From JASHPR01 sp963815375 (GTDB taxonomy: Bacteria; Actinomycetota; Actinomycetes; Streptosporangiales; Streptosporangiaceae), in assembly GCA_963815375.1 (NCBI GenBank), contig CAWFGX010000005.1, positions 930,001 to 994,000 on the forward strand: 64,000 nucleotides of DNA, read 5' to 3'. Shown piece by piece: positions 16,760 to 25,356 of the stretch. The translations under genes and the position numbers were made by a program. The notes beneath the pieces were generated by a model. The model made no database searches. It was not told where the DNA came from and saw only the letters and a program-made list of their open reading frames with translations. Position 1 is the stretch's first letter; every line of letters starts with the position of its first letter.

Positions 16760-17788
16760 ATGGGCTATCACGGGCCCCAGGAACTGACTGTCGCGCGGGC
16801 GTTCACCGAGTGGACCTTCGATCCATGGGCACTCGGGTTCGTGCTGCTGCTCGGCGGGCTGTACCTGGCGGGGGTGCGCCGGGCACGCAGGTCTGGTACC
16901 GAGTGGCCCGTGGGGCGCACGGTGGCGTTTTGTGGCCTTGGGCTTGGCTTTTCCGTGATCGCGACGATGTCCTGGGTGGGCGTCTACGCCAGCGTGCTGT
17001 TCTACGTGCGCTCGGTGCAGACGGTCCTGACGCTGTTGCTGATACCGCTGTTCCTGACCCTCGGCAGGCCGCTGACGCTGGCGATCGCGTCGCTGCCTCG
17101 GTTCGGGCCTCGGCTCGAGGCCGGGATACGCAGCCGCGCGGCCAGGGTGGCCACCTTCCCGGCGATCACGACCATGGTCCTGGTGATCGTGCCGTTTCTC
17201 GTCTACTTCACCCCGTGGTACGCGGCCGGCTTCCACAGCGCCGCGGTGCGCGAGCTGACCCACCTGGCACTGCTCGCGCCGGGTTTCGTGTTCTTCTGGA
17301 CGCTGCTGCGGGTCGACCCGGTGCCTAAGGCCTACCCGTACCTGGTGGCGCTCTGGGTGACCGGGGCCGAGGTGGTGGGGGACGCCGTGCTGGGCCTCGC
17401 GGTCATCGCGGACCAGAGCCTGATCGCGGGCGCTTACTACCATGCGCTGGCCCGGCCGTGGGGACCCAGCCTGGCCACGGATCAGGTGCTTGGCGGCGGG
17501 ACACTGTGGATTCTCGGCGACATCGTGGGACTGCCATTCCTGGCCGCCCAGCTGATCCAGATGATCCGCGAGGACGAAGCCGAGGCGAAGGAGATCGACG
17601 CCGAGCTTGATGCGCGCGATGCGGATCTGGCCACACACGCCGCGCCTGCGGCGCCGCCGCAGCCAGGGAATGAGCTGGCCGCAGCCGGGGCGGAGGCGCC
17701 CGCAAGCCCGCCGGTGGTCCGGCCCTGGTGGGAGACCGATCCGAGGTTTGTCGGCCGGTTCCAGCCGGTCGATGACGGCGGCGAGTAA
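16760..17788 (+). CDS. ctaG: Cytochrome c oxidase assembly protein, CtaG-type
   Basis: A 342-residue polytopic membrane protein of the Caa3-type CtaG family, needed for copper insertion or assembly of the aa3 oxidase. About seven hydrophobic segments span residues 25-265, with conserved FTEWTFDPWAL at the N-terminus and the YYHALARPWGPSLATDQVLGG-type signature near 220-240. The C-terminal 80 residues are cytoplasmic, acidic then Pro/Ala-rich, and end in WWETDPRFVGRFQP. The gene lies just before the tusA and ctaC genes. Its stop is seven bases from the tusA stop on the other strand. Confidence 0.9.
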   Translation: MGYHGPQELTVARAFTEWTFDPWALGFVLLLGGLYLAGVRRARRSGTEWPVGRTVAFCGLGLGFSVIATMSWVGVYASVLFYVRSVQTVLTLLLIPLFLTLGRPLTLAIASLPRFGPRLEAGIRSRAARVATFPAITTMVLVIVPFLVYFTPWYAAGFHSAAVRELTHLALLAPGFVFFWTLLRVDPVPKAYPYLVALWVTGAEVVGDAVLGLAVIADQSLIAGAYYHALARPWGPSLATDQVLGGGTLWILGDIVGLPFLAAQLIQMIREDEAEAKEIDAELDARDADLATHAAPAAPPQPGNELAAAGAEAPASPPVVRPWWETDPRFVGRFQPVDDGGE

Positions 17789-17795
17789 GTCGTCT

Positions 17796-18095
17796 TCAAT
17801 AGCTGCGGCGTACCAGGAAAGCCCAGCCACGGTCGGGCAGATCGGTCGCTTTCACGAACTCCTGCGACTTCAGCATGCACCAGGCCGGCACGTCGCTCTG
17901 CGCCGCCGGATCGTCGGCCAGCACCGCCACTACCTGGCCAACCGGCACTTCCCTGATCCGCTCGGCGAGCATGATGACAGGGATTGGGCACTTGCGGCCC
18001 AGGGCATCGATGGTCAGCGCCGGCGCGGGAGCCGCTGCGGCCGCCTGCCCCGGCCCGTCGGCATGCGATGAGCGGTGGGGCTTGGCCGGAGTCAC
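17796..18095 (-). CDS. TusA-family sulfur carrier / sulfurtransferase
   Basis: A 99-residue protein with the TusA/SirA fold. After a disordered 25-residue N-terminus comes LTIDALGRKCPIPVIMLAERI, in which the cysteine near residue 36 is the expected persulfide carrier of the CPxP motif. The later VAVLADDPAAQSDVPAWC and the C-terminal Phe-Leu-Val-Arg-Arg complete the fold. GTG 18095 has GGAGGTGA upstream; the longer frame does not. It lies between ctaG and ctaC on the opposite strand. A role in sulfur transfer (tRNA thiolation or cofactor) is inferred from the family. Confidence 0.85.
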   Translation of the reverse strand: MTPAKPHRSSHADGPGQAAAAAPAPALTIDALGRKCPIPVIMLAERIREVPVGQVVAVLADDPAAQSDVPAWCMLKSQEFVKATDLPDRGWAFLVRRSY

Positions 18096-18306
18096 GCGGT
18101 CACCTCCAGGTCGGCTGCCGGGGGACGCCCCCGTCGATCCCCGCGCATTATCGCGTCTAGCGGCTACGCGGTGCTGACAGTGTCTCGCAGCCACTGCGCG
18201 GGCTGCGAGGCGGTACCGCCGCTACCGGATTTCTGGCGGCCTTGCCGGCAGGCCCTTTCCAGCGGGGGTACCCGCAGGGGCGGCCCGGCTGCGCGGTACT
18301 GTTTCC

Positions 18307-18321
18307 ACGACAGCGTGTAGG
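18307..18321. promoter_or_regulatory. Motif ACGACAGCGTGTAGG upstream of ctaC
   Basis: This 15-mer lies 67 bases before the ctaC start and differs by one or two bases from the two copies found between ctaE and the receiver-like gene (26826-26840 and 26866-26880). It is a near-palindrome (CGACA...TGTAG). A TAGGAC within it could also be a -10 box. A hairpin CCGGCC-GGTAG-GGCCGG follows at 18334-18350 in the leader. Confidence 0.5.
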
Positions 18322-18373
18322 ACGTGCAAGTCGCCGGCCGGTAGGGCCGGGACTACCTGCTGGAAAGGCGACC

Positions 18374-19249
18374 GTGAGTCCCAACCGGAGTGCCCCGAAT
18401 GCAGCACACCGTGCCGGTCCGGCACGGCGGGCACCGCGCGCCCGGCTCCTGAAGTGGGTGGCGCGTGCCGCCATCGGAGCGGCCGTGCTGCTTGTCACCA
18501 CGAGCTGCCAGTCCAACGCGTTCACCCGGATGGGCATGCTGCCTCCGGTCACCAAGCAGGGGCAGACGACGCTGACCCTGTGGCAGGGGTCCTGGATAGC
18601 CGCCTGGGCCGTGGGGATCGCCGTCTGGGGCCTCATCGTCTGGTCGGTCATCTTCTACCGCAAGCGCTCGAACCGGGTGCCGGTGCAGGTGCGGTACAAC
18701 CTGCCGATCGAGATCCTCTACACGGTCGTGCCGTTCATCATGATCGGCGTCCTGTTCTTCTTCACGGCACGCGACGAGAACTCCATCGACTCGCTTCCGC
18801 CCAACCCCAGCGTCGTCGTCAACGTGACCGGGTTCCAGTGGAGCTGGGAGTTCCAGTACCCGCAGTACAAGGTGCCGAAGTCGGAGTACCGCGAGGTGAC
18901 CGAGCTCGGCCAGATGTGGAACGGCAACGTGCCGGGCAACGAGGGCTCTCTCCCGACGCTGGTGATCCCCACAGGCGAGACCGTACGGTTCAACCTGAGT
19001 TCCACGGACGTGGTTCATGCATTCTGGATCGTGCCGTTTGAGTTCAAGCGCGATGTGATCCCCGATCACCCGAACCACTTCCAGGTGACCCCGACGCAGA
19101 CGGGCACGTTCACCGGCCGCTGCACCGAGCTGTGCGGCGTCTACCACAGCAGGATGCTGTTCACGGTGAAGATCGTCACGCCGGCCCAGTTCCGGGCGTG
19201 GATAACGGCGCAGCAGGCGCAGCAGAACGCATCCGGGGGTGTTCAGTGA
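18374..19249 (+). CDS. ctaC: Cytochrome c oxidase subunit II (CtaC)
   Basis: Electron-entry subunit of the aa3 terminal oxidase, 291 residues. The N-terminal lipoprotein signal ends in LLVTTSCQS with the lipid-modified Cys45. Two membrane segments follow, near residues 70-92 and 115-137. The periplasmic CuA domain has His in VVHAFWIV near 215 and the CTELCGVYHSRM motif near 250-261 that supplies both Cys, His and Met ligands. GTG 18374 is preceded by GGAAAGG. Its stop overlaps the ctaD start (GTGA), so the two are coupled. It receives electrons from the QcrC haems of the linked bc1 complex. Confidence 0.95.
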   Translation: MSPNRSAPNAAHRAGPARRAPRARLLKWVARAAIGAAVLLVTTSCQSNAFTRMGMLPPVTKQGQTTLTLWQGSWIAAWAVGIAVWGLIVWSVIFYRKRSNRVPVQVRYNLPIEILYTVVPFIMIGVLFFFTARDENSIDSLPPNPSVVVNVTGFQWSWEFQYPQYKVPKSEYREVTELGQMWNGNVPGNEGSLPTLVIPTGETVRFNLSSTDVVHAFWIVPFEFKRDVIPDHPNHFQVTPTQTGTFTGRCTELCGVYHSRMLFTVKIVTPAQFRAWITAQQAQQNASGGVQ

Positions 19250-20964
19250 CCACGATCGCCGACCAGCAGCCCCCGATCGCAGCGCCGCGCCCGTACCGGA
19301 AGGGCTCGGTGCTCGCGGACTGGCTGTCGTCAACCGACCACAAGATCATCGGCCACCTCTACCTGATCACGTCGTTCTTCTTCTTCCTGGCCGCTGGCCT
19401 CATGGCCATGATCATGCGGGCCCAGCTCTTGGGGCCCGACAACCACATCGTGTCGGACCAGCAGTACAACGAGCTGTTCACGATGCACGGCACGATCATG
19501 CTGCTGCTGTTCGCCACGCCGACCTTCGTCGGGTTCGCCAACGAGATCATGCCGCTGCAGATCGGCTCGCCGGACGTGGCGTTCCCGCGGCTGAACCTGT
19601 TCAGCTACTACCTGTTCCTGTTCGGCGGCCTGATCCTGCTGATCAGCTTCATCACCCCGGGCGGCGCCGCCGCGTTCGGCTGGTATGCCTACTCGCCGCT
19701 GACCAGCTCGCTGTACACACCGGGCATCGGCGGCGACATGTGGATCATGGGCCTGGTGCTCGCCGGGTTCGGCACGATCCTGGGCGGCGTCAACTTCATC
19801 ACCACGATCTTCTGCATGCGTGCCCCCGGCATGACGATGTTCCGGATGCCGCTGTTCACGTGGAGCACGCTGGTGACCAGCATGCTGGTGCTGCTGGCCT
19901 TCCCGGTGCTGACCGCGGCGCTGCTGGTACTGGAGGTCGACCGCAAGCTCGGCGCGCACGTGTTCGACGCCTCCAGCGGTGGCGCGATCTTGTGGCAGCA
20001 CCTGTTCTGGTTCTTCGGCCATCCCGAGGTCTATATCGTTGCGTTGCCATTCTTCGGGATCATCAGCGAGGTCCTGCCGGTGTTCTCCCGGAAGCCGCTG
20101 TTCGGCTACAAGGGCATGATCGGCGCCCTTATCGCGATCGCGGGCTTGTCGCTGACCGTGTGGGCGCACCACATGTTCACCACCGGAGCGGTGCTGCTGC
20201 CGTTCTTCTCGTTCATGACCTTCCTGATCGCGGTGCCGACCGGACTGAAGTTCTTCAACTGGTGCGGCACGATGTGGCGCGGGCAGCTCACGTTCGAGCC
20301 CCCGATGCTCTTCGCCATTGGCTTCCTTGTCGTGTTCCTGTTCGGCGGGCTCACCGGGGTCATCCTGGCGTCGCCGCCGCTGGACTTCGCGGTCAGCGAC
20401 TCGTACTTCGTGGTCGCGCACTTCCACTACGTGCTGTTCGGGACCGTGGTGTTCAGCACGTTCGCCGGGTTCTACTTCTGGTGGCCGAAGTGGACAGGCA
20501 AGATGCTCGACCACCGGCTGGGCAAGTGGCACTTCTGGAGCGTCTTCATCGGGTTCAATACGACGTTCCTGGTGCAGCACTGGCTCGGCATGATGGGCAT
20601 GCCGCGGCGGGTCGCGAACTACCCGTTCCTGCCGCACCTGGCGACGGTTCTGAACGACATCTCGTCGATCGGCGCGTTCTTCCTCGGCGCGTCGACCTTC
20701 ATCTTCCTCTACAACGTCTACAAGACATGGCGGAGCGGGGAGCGGGTCACAGCCGACGACCCGTGGGGCTTTGCCAACTCGCTGGAGTGGGCGACGTCCT
20801 GCCCGCCGCCACGGCACAATTTCACCTCGATCCCGCGGATCAGGTCCGAACGGCCCGCGTTCGACCTGCACTACCCGAGGATCAGGAGCGGCCGCGAGCG
20901 GGAACACGAGCGGGTCGCGGTCGGCGCATCCTCGGGCAGCGGACTGGGCGATGGTCCTGAGTAG
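19246..20964 (+). CDS. ctaD: Cytochrome c oxidase subunit I (CtaD)
   Basis: Catalytic subunit of the aa3-type terminal oxidase, 572 residues with twelve predicted membrane helices. The N-terminal STDHKIIGHLYL and the haem-a His in MHGTIMLLLF are clear. FWFFGHPEVYI carries the CuB His and the cross-linked Tyr, and the WAHHMFTTG and FVVAHFHYVLFG motifs carry the remaining CuB and haem ligands. It pumps protons while reducing oxygen to water. GTG start, overlapping the ctaC stop by four bases. The hydrophilic tail after residue 525 is normal for actinobacteria. Confidence 0.96.
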   Translation: MTTIADQQPPIAAPRPYRKGSVLADWLSSTDHKIIGHLYLITSFFFFLAAGLMAMIMRAQLLGPDNHIVSDQQYNELFTMHGTIMLLLFATPTFVGFANEIMPLQIGSPDVAFPRLNLFSYYLFLFGGLILLISFITPGGAAAFGWYAYSPLTSSLYTPGIGGDMWIMGLVLAGFGTILGGVNFITTIFCMRAPGMTMFRMPLFTWSTLVTSMLVLLAFPVLTAALLVLEVDRKLGAHVFDASSGGAILWQHLFWFFGHPEVYIVALPFFGIISEVLPVFSRKPLFGYKGMIGALIAIAGLSLTVWAHHMFTTGAVLLPFFSFMTFLIAVPTGLKFFNWCGTMWRGQLTFEPPMLFAIGFLVVFLFGGLTGVILASPPLDFAVSDSYFVVAHFHYVLFGTVVFSTFAGFYFWWPKWTGKMLDHRLGKWHFWSVFIGFNTTFLVQHWLGMMGMPRRVANYPFLPHLATVLNDISSIGAFFLGASTFIFLYNVYKTWRSGERVTADDPWGFANSLEWATSCPPPRHNFTSIPRIRSERPAFDLHYPRIRSGREREHERVAVGASSGSGLGDGPE

Positions 20965-20973
20965 GAGTGCCTG

Positions 20974-21369
20974 ATGAAGGTCGAGGGTTATCTGTTCCTG
21001 GGCTCCGCCCTCTTCTTCGGTGGCGCGGACGTCGTCTACTGGTACTTCTCGCATGACCCGACCGGGTCAACCGCGCTCGCGATCGCGGTCGGGCTGGCTT
21101 TCCTGATCGGCTTCTACGTCCTGTTCACAGGGCGGCGGCTGCCCCCGCGGCCGGAAGATGAGAAGGAAGGCGAGATCTACCAGAACAGTGGCGAGCTGGG
21201 CTTCTTCAGCCCGCACAGCTGGTGGCCGCTGTTCCTGGCCCTGGCTGCCGGGGTCGCCGCGCTGGGAGTGGCCATCGGCTGGTGGCTGTTCCTCATCGGC
21301 ATCCTTATGGTCATGCTTGCCACCATCGGCTTCGTATTCGAGTACTACCGCGGCCATTACGCTCACTGA
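20974..21369 (+). CDS. ctaF: Cytochrome c oxidase subunit IV (CtaF)
   Basis: The small actinobacteria-specific subunit of the aa3 oxidase, 131 residues with four hydrophobic segments. The N-terminal MKVEGYLFLGSALFFGGAD and the SGELGFFSPHSWWPLFLAL segment are characteristic. It is nine bases downstream of ctaD in the same operon. It stabilises the oxidase in the bc1-aa3 supercomplex. Confidence 0.93.
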   Translation: MKVEGYLFLGSALFFGGADVVYWYFSHDPTGSTALAIAVGLAFLIGFYVLFTGRRLPPRPEDEKEGEIYQNSGELGFFSPHSWWPLFLALAAGVAALGVAIGWWLFLIGILMVMLATIGFVFEYYRGHYAH

Positions 21370-21416
21370 CCTTCCTGCCCGAGAAGTCGACTTCTGGGCC
21401 GTCAAGACTGGGGCGG

Positions 21417-21571
21417 AGCGAGCCCGGCGGCTCTTGACACCGCTGGTCAGTGTGGGACCGCTCCGGTTCGGGCTGAGTCACGCCGAGGTCGTCGAAGCAC
21501 TCGGTGGATCCGCACCTGTTTGCGGGGCCGGACACGGCTATCACTCCGGCAGGTCTGACCGGCACCTGTAA
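21417..21571 (+). pseudogene. Possible remnant of a small unknown gene
   Basis: In one forward frame the sequence reads LLTPLVSVGPLRFGLSHAEVVEALGGS, a GVGPxRxGM-S-x-A-E-V type motif seen at the N-terminus of several unnamed actinobacterial proteins. It then runs into a stop after about 20 unrelated residues. No start codon or ribosome site is evident. I read it as a decayed gene, but chance is possible. Confidence 0.3.
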
Positions 21572-21647
21572 GCCAGCGCAGCCCTGCTAACTCCGAAGCG
21601 GCTGACGCCGGCCCAACGAGTCAATACGGACAAGATGAGATGCAGAA

Positions 21648-21881
21648 ATGCCGCTCCGGAAGATCCACTACCCGGTCGGCGCCTGCACGGCCGAAGAGGA
21701 GAAGGAGTCCGCCGAGATGAACCTCACTGACCACGCCGGAGTCCGGCTCACACACGGCAAGCCCAAGGTCAACGGCGTGGAGATCCACTACGCGATCGGC
21801 GGCGCCGGCGAGCCGGTGTTCTTGCTGCACGGCGTGCCGAAGACCATGTCGTACTGGCGCCACGTCTTCGCAGGCGGCTAA
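21648..21881 (+). pseudogene. Truncated alpha/beta hydrolase with tautomerase-like N-terminus
   Basis: A 77-codon frame made of two recognisable pieces. Residues 1-23 (MPLRKIHYPVGACTAEEEK) look like the start of a tautomerase-superfamily protein. From ATG 21717, which has GAGGAGAAGGAG nine bases upstream, it continues as the N-terminus of an epoxide-hydrolase-like alpha/beta hydrolase: KVNGVEIHYAIGGAGEPVFLLHG holds the HG oxyanion motif, then VPKTMSYWRHV. It stops there, without the catalytic Ser, Asp and His, at roughly one sixth of normal length. It is almost certainly a broken gene, although a short peptide could still be made. Confidence 0.6.
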
Positions 21882-21959
21882 GCCGCGGGTCAGCCATGTG
21901 ACCCAGAAGCATACAGATCATCCATTCGGCGCGACGCCGGGCGCAGGCTTGCTTTTGGC

Positions 21960-21965
21960 TAAACT
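21960..21965 (+). promoter_or_regulatory. -10 box TAAACT for the VOC gene
   Basis: TAAACT lies seven bases before GTG 21973. At that distance transcription would begin at or next to the start codon, giving a leaderless mRNA, which is common in actinobacteria. No good -35 is seen. Confidence 0.4.
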
Positions 21966-21972
21966 CAGGTCC

Positions 21973-22356
21973 GTGCTGACGTTCGGAGTGCTGGCGCTCG
22001 GGGTCAGCGACGTGCAGCGGGCAGCCGACTTCTGGTCGGCGGCGCTGGGCTACACGCTGCGTGAGGATGGATTCGGCGGGTGGGCAAAGGTACTCGTTCC
22101 GCAGAACGGCGCCGGAGCCGCGATCGCGCTGCAGCTCAGCCAGACGCCACCTGAGCATCACCCACGGCTGCACATCGACCTGCATGCCGCCGACGCGAGT
22201 GAGCAGGAGGCCGAAGCGGCCAGGCTGGTGTCACTAGGGGCTAAGCGCGTCGACTGGGACAGTTACCCAGACGACCCGGACTTCATCGTCCTGGAAGACC
22301 CGGAAGGCAACCGGTTCTGCATCGTTGACCTGAGCTACGACCACGGTGCGTCATGA
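21973..22356 (+). CDS. VOC-family (glyoxalase/bleomycin-resistance fold) protein
   Basis: A 127-residue single vicinal-oxygen-chelate domain. It begins VLTFGVLALGVSDVQRAADFWSAALGY, the usual first strand and helix, with HPRLHIDLHAAD in the middle and the C-terminal DFIVLEDPEGNRFCIVD motif with its metal-ligand Glu. Substrate unknown. I take GTG 21973 because homologues start at this strand and a TAAACT box precedes it; GTG 21898 would add 25 residues. It overlaps the next small gene by ATGA. Confidence 0.82.
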   Translation: MLTFGVLALGVSDVQRAADFWSAALGYTLREDGFGGWAKVLVPQNGAGAAIALQLSQTPPEHHPRLHIDLHAADASEQEAEAARLVSLGAKRVDWDSYPDDPDFIVLEDPEGNRFCIVDLSYDHGAS

Positions 22357-22619
22357 GTGGCAGGTCATCGACTGCCAGCAAATGGTGGTCTCGTGTGCCG
22401 ATGACGCTCGCCGCGGCCTGCTTTATCGGGATGCTGGTCGCCGCCGTGGCGCATGCGAGGGCAGCTGCCACGGCGCTGCTGGTGCTGTTCGTGGTGTTCT
22501 TCCTGGCCGGCTGGCTGATCCTGTTTGTCGGGGTGCTGCGGCTGAAGAAGGACGCCAGCCGACTGGTACGGGAACGGAAGCAGACTCCCAGCCAGGATGT
22601 CTGGGACAGCCAGGCCTAG
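22353..22619 (+). CDS. Small two-helix membrane protein, function unknown
   Basis: An 88-residue protein with two strongly hydrophobic segments (about residues 17-34 and 40-62) and a basic, polar C-terminus (RLKKDASRLVRERKQ). It starts within the stop codon of the VOC gene (ATGA), so it is co-translated. Its stop shares the CTAG palindrome with the qcrB stop on the other strand. I do not recognise a family. Confidence 0.65.
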   Translation: MSGRSSTASKWWSRVPMTLAAACFIGMLVAAVAHARAAATALLVLFVVFFLAGWLILFVGVLRLKKDASRLVRERKQTPSQDVWDSQA

Positions 22620-24310
22620 GAGCCGGACTCGCCGTCCTGGTCGTCGTCAGCCGCATCGGCGGTGTGCTCACCGCCGGCTGGCAGGGCAGCGTGCTCTGCC
22701 GACTCAGCGTGGCCATTCCCGTGGCCGTTGCCGTGCCCGTATCCGTTGCCGTGGGTCTCGATGGGCACGGACTCGGTGACGATCTTGTTGGCTAGCAGCT
22801 TGACCCGGCCGGCGCCACCGCGCAGCCCGCGCGGTGGCACGCCCTCGGCTCCGGTCGCGGCTTCGATGGGCAGCTTCGGTGGCCGCCGCACATCGAGTTC
22901 GGCAATCTCCTCTTCGGTGAGCGGCCTGGTCCGTTCGACGTACTCGCCGCTGGGAAGCTGGTGGATGATGCCGGTCTCGACGCCGTGCTCCAGCAGGTGC
23001 AGGTCCTTGCGCTGCAGGCCCAGGCAGATCCGTTTGGTGATCATATAGGCCAGGACGGGGCCGATGAAGATCGCGTACCTGGCGATCTCGGTGGTGACAT
23101 ACAGCGAGATGCTGAGGTGGTCGGCGATCACGTCGTTAGCGCCCTCGAGCCAGAGGATCCCGTAGAACGTGACCGCCGCCATCCCGATAGCCGTCCGGGT
23201 GGGCGCGTTGCGCGGCCGGTCGACGACGTGGTGCTCGCGCCGGTCGCCGGTGGCCCACTGCTCGATAAACGGCCACAGCGCGGCCCCGGTCATGATGAGG
23301 CCGAGCGGCACCAGCGCAGGGAGGAACACGTCCCAGGCGACCGTATGGCCGGCCAGATCCCAGGTCCAGCTCGGCCACATGCGCAGCGCACCTTCGAGGA
23401 AGCCCATGTAGAAGTCTGGCTGCGAGCCGGCCGAGATCCCTACCGGCGTGTACGGTCCGTACAGCCAGATCGGGTTGATCTGCGCGAACGTGGACGCCAG
23501 CGCGAGCGCGCCGAAGATGAAGAAGAAGAACGCCCCGGTCTTGGCCATGAAGTACGGGTACATCGGGGCCCCGACCACGTTGGTGTCGGTGCGGCCCTTG
23601 CCCGGCATCTGGGTGTGCTTCTGGTGGAACATGATGAACAGGTGCGCGGTGATCAGGGCCAGCAGCACCCCGGGGATCAGCAGCACGTGGATGATGTACA
23701 GCCGCGGGATGATGTCGTTGCCCGGGAACGGCCCGCCGAACAGGAAGAACTGCAGGTAAGTGCCGACAATCGGGAAGCTCAGCAGCACGCCCTCGGTGAT
23801 CCGCAGCCCGGTGCCGGACAGCAGGTCGTCCGGCAGCGAGTAGCCGAACAGGCCCTCAAACAGCGCCAGGGTGAACATGACGATGCCGATCAGCCAGTTC
23901 ACCTCACGCGGCTTGCGGTAGGCGCCGGTGAAGAAGATCCGCAGCATGTGCGCCAGGATCGCGGCCACGAACAGGTCGGCCGCCCAGTGGTGGATCTGCC
24001 GCATGAGCAGCCCGCCGCGCACGTCGAAGCTGATGTTCAGCGTGGAGGCGTACGCCTGGCTCATCCGGACGCCGTCGAGATTGTGGTAGCTGCCGTGGTA
24101 GATGACCTGGGTCATGCTCGGCTGGAAGAACAGCGTCAGGAACGTCCCGGTCAGCAGCAGGATGATGAACGAGTAGAGCGCGATCTCGCCGAGCAGGAAC
24201 GTCCAGTGGTCAGGGAAGATCTTCCGGAAGAAGACCCGGAAGCCCCTCGCGCCGTGGAACCTGTCATCGAGCCAGCCGCCAGTGGCCTCCAGGCCGCGCT
24301 CGACGCTCAT
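22616..24310 (-). CDS. qcrB: Cytochrome bc1 complex cytochrome b subunit (QcrB)
   Basis: Quinol-oxidising membrane core of the bc1 complex, 564 residues. The N-terminal helices carry the paired haem-b histidines (MRQIHHWAADLF and the later HVLLIPGVLLALITAHLF), and the Qo-site GYSLPDDLLSGTGLRI and NPIWLYGPYTPV regions are clear. About nine membrane helices are followed by the actinobacterial C-terminal cytoplasmic extension, here ending in a His/Gly-rich repeat (NGYGHGNGHGNGH). It overlaps qcrA by ATGA. It forms the obligate supercomplex with the aa3 oxidase encoded nearby. Confidence 0.95.
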   Translation of the reverse strand: MSVERGLEATGGWLDDRFHGARGFRVFFRKIFPDHWTFLLGEIALYSFIILLLTGTFLTLFFQPSMTQVIYHGSYHNLDGVRMSQAYASTLNISFDVRGGLLMRQIHHWAADLFVAAILAHMLRIFFTGAYRKPREVNWLIGIVMFTLALFEGLFGYSLPDDLLSGTGLRITEGVLLSFPIVGTYLQFFLFGGPFPGNDIIPRLYIIHVLLIPGVLLALITAHLFIMFHQKHTQMPGKGRTDTNVVGAPMYPYFMAKTGAFFFFIFGALALASTFAQINPIWLYGPYTPVGISAGSQPDFYMGFLEGALRMWPSWTWDLAGHTVAWDVFLPALVPLGLIMTGAALWPFIEQWATGDRREHHVVDRPRNAPTRTAIGMAAVTFYGILWLEGANDVIADHLSISLYVTTEIARYAIFIGPVLAYMITKRICLGLQRKDLHLLEHGVETGIIHQLPSGEYVERTRPLTEEEIAELDVRRPPKLPIEAATGAEGVPPRGLRGGAGRVKLLANKIVTESVPIETHGNGYGHGNGHGNGHAESAEHAALPAGGEHTADAADDDQDGESGS

Positions 24311-25356
24311 CCCCGCTCCCAGAAGCTCGGACCCACAGGCTCTTGGAAGTCGCTGGCCGCTACCAGGTAGCCGGCGGAGTCTGTGGTGAGTGGCAGCTGG
24401 GGCAGCGGCCTGGGCGCCGGGCCGAAGAGCACCGTGGCGCCGTGCGCCGCGTCGAACGTCGACTGGTGGCACGGGCAGAGGATGTGGTGCGTGTCTTGCT
24501 CGTACAGCGCCGCCGGGCAGCCGACGTGGGTGCAGATCTTCGAGTAGCAGACGATGTTGTCGACCGTCCAGTTCATGTGCGTTGGAGCCCCTAGCACACC
24601 CGGCTGGAACTTGATGATGATCGCGGCGGCGGCGGCCAGCGCGTCATCGTTGTCCTGGTAGCCGTCGGGGACCACGGTGACCATCCCGCCGGGCGAGCTG
24701 AAGTCGCCCGGCCTGATCGGTGTGTTCGCGCCGTAGGTCAGCAGCCGCAGTCCCTTGCGCCAGACGGTGTGCCGCAGCGACGTTCCCGGCAGCGGGCCCA
24801 TGTCGCGCAGCAGCACGATCGGCGCGACCGCAAGCGGCAGGGTAGCCGCGATCAGCGTGCGCCGCAGCAGCGGCCGCTTGACGAACCCGCTGGCCTCGGC
24901 GCCCTCGGTGAAGGTCTGCGAGAACGCCTTGCGCTCCTCAGTCGTGGAGTGCATCGGATGGCGCTGCTCGGTGAGCTCCACATTCGGCATGATGTGCCGG
25001 ACCCAGATCACGGCACCGAACCCGAGGGCAAGGAACGCCACGGTCATCGACAGGCCGAGCGCCAGGTTAGACCGGAACACTGCGTCGACCGAGCCAACCT
25101 CGAGCCCGACGTACGCGGCAATGAAGCCGATGCTGGCGAGCATCGACACGATGAACAGTGCCGCTACGACGCGTTCTGCCTTCCTGGCCCGAACCGGGTT
25201 GGACGGCCCGGCGGGCAGCTCTCGCTGCACCGGCGGTGCGCTGTCCGCGCCGTCACCCAGCAACGACCGTGCCTGCGCCGGGGAGGGCGTGCCGATCACA
25301 CGGCGCGGGCCAGAATGCACGCCAGCCGGTTCGCCCGGGGCGGTTGGGTCACTCAT
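24307..25356 (-). CDS. qcrA: Rieske iron-sulfur subunit of the bc1 complex (QcrA)
   Basis: A 349-residue Rieske protein with three N-terminal hydrophobic segments (about 70-90, 105-125, 170-190), as in other actinobacteria. The [2Fe-2S] ligands are in KICTHVGCPAALY near residue 275 and LCPCHQSTFD near 295, including the two extra disulfide cysteines. It moves electrons from quinol to the QcrC haems. It overlaps qcrC upstream by eight bases and qcrB downstream by four, so qcrCAB is one translationally coupled unit. Confidence 0.95.
   Translation of the reverse strand: MSDPTAPGEPAGVHSGPRRVIGTPSPAQARSLLGDGADSAPPVQRELPAGPSNPVRARKAERVVAALFIVSMLASIGFIAAYVGLEVGSVDAVFRSNLALGLSMTVAFLALGFGAVIWVRHIMPNVELTEQRHPMHSTTEERKAFSQTFTEGAEASGFVKRPLLRRTLIAATLPLAVAPIVLLRDMGPLPGTSLRHTVWRKGLRLLTYGANTPIRPGDFSSPGGMVTVVPDGYQDNDDALAAAAAIIIKFQPGVLGAPTHMNWTVDNIVCYSKICTHVGCPAALYEQDTHHILCPCHQSTFDAAHGATVLFGPAPRPLPQLPLTTDSAGYLVAASDFQEPVGPSFWERG

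Noticed and set aside
19330..21054. 574-codon reverse frame opposite ctaD
   Set aside because: Antisense shadow of ctaD with extreme Glu/Arg/His/Gln content and no motif.
22961..24370. 469-codon forward frame opposite qcrB
   Set aside because: Antisense shadow of qcrB; the cytochrome b motifs are unambiguous on the minus strand.
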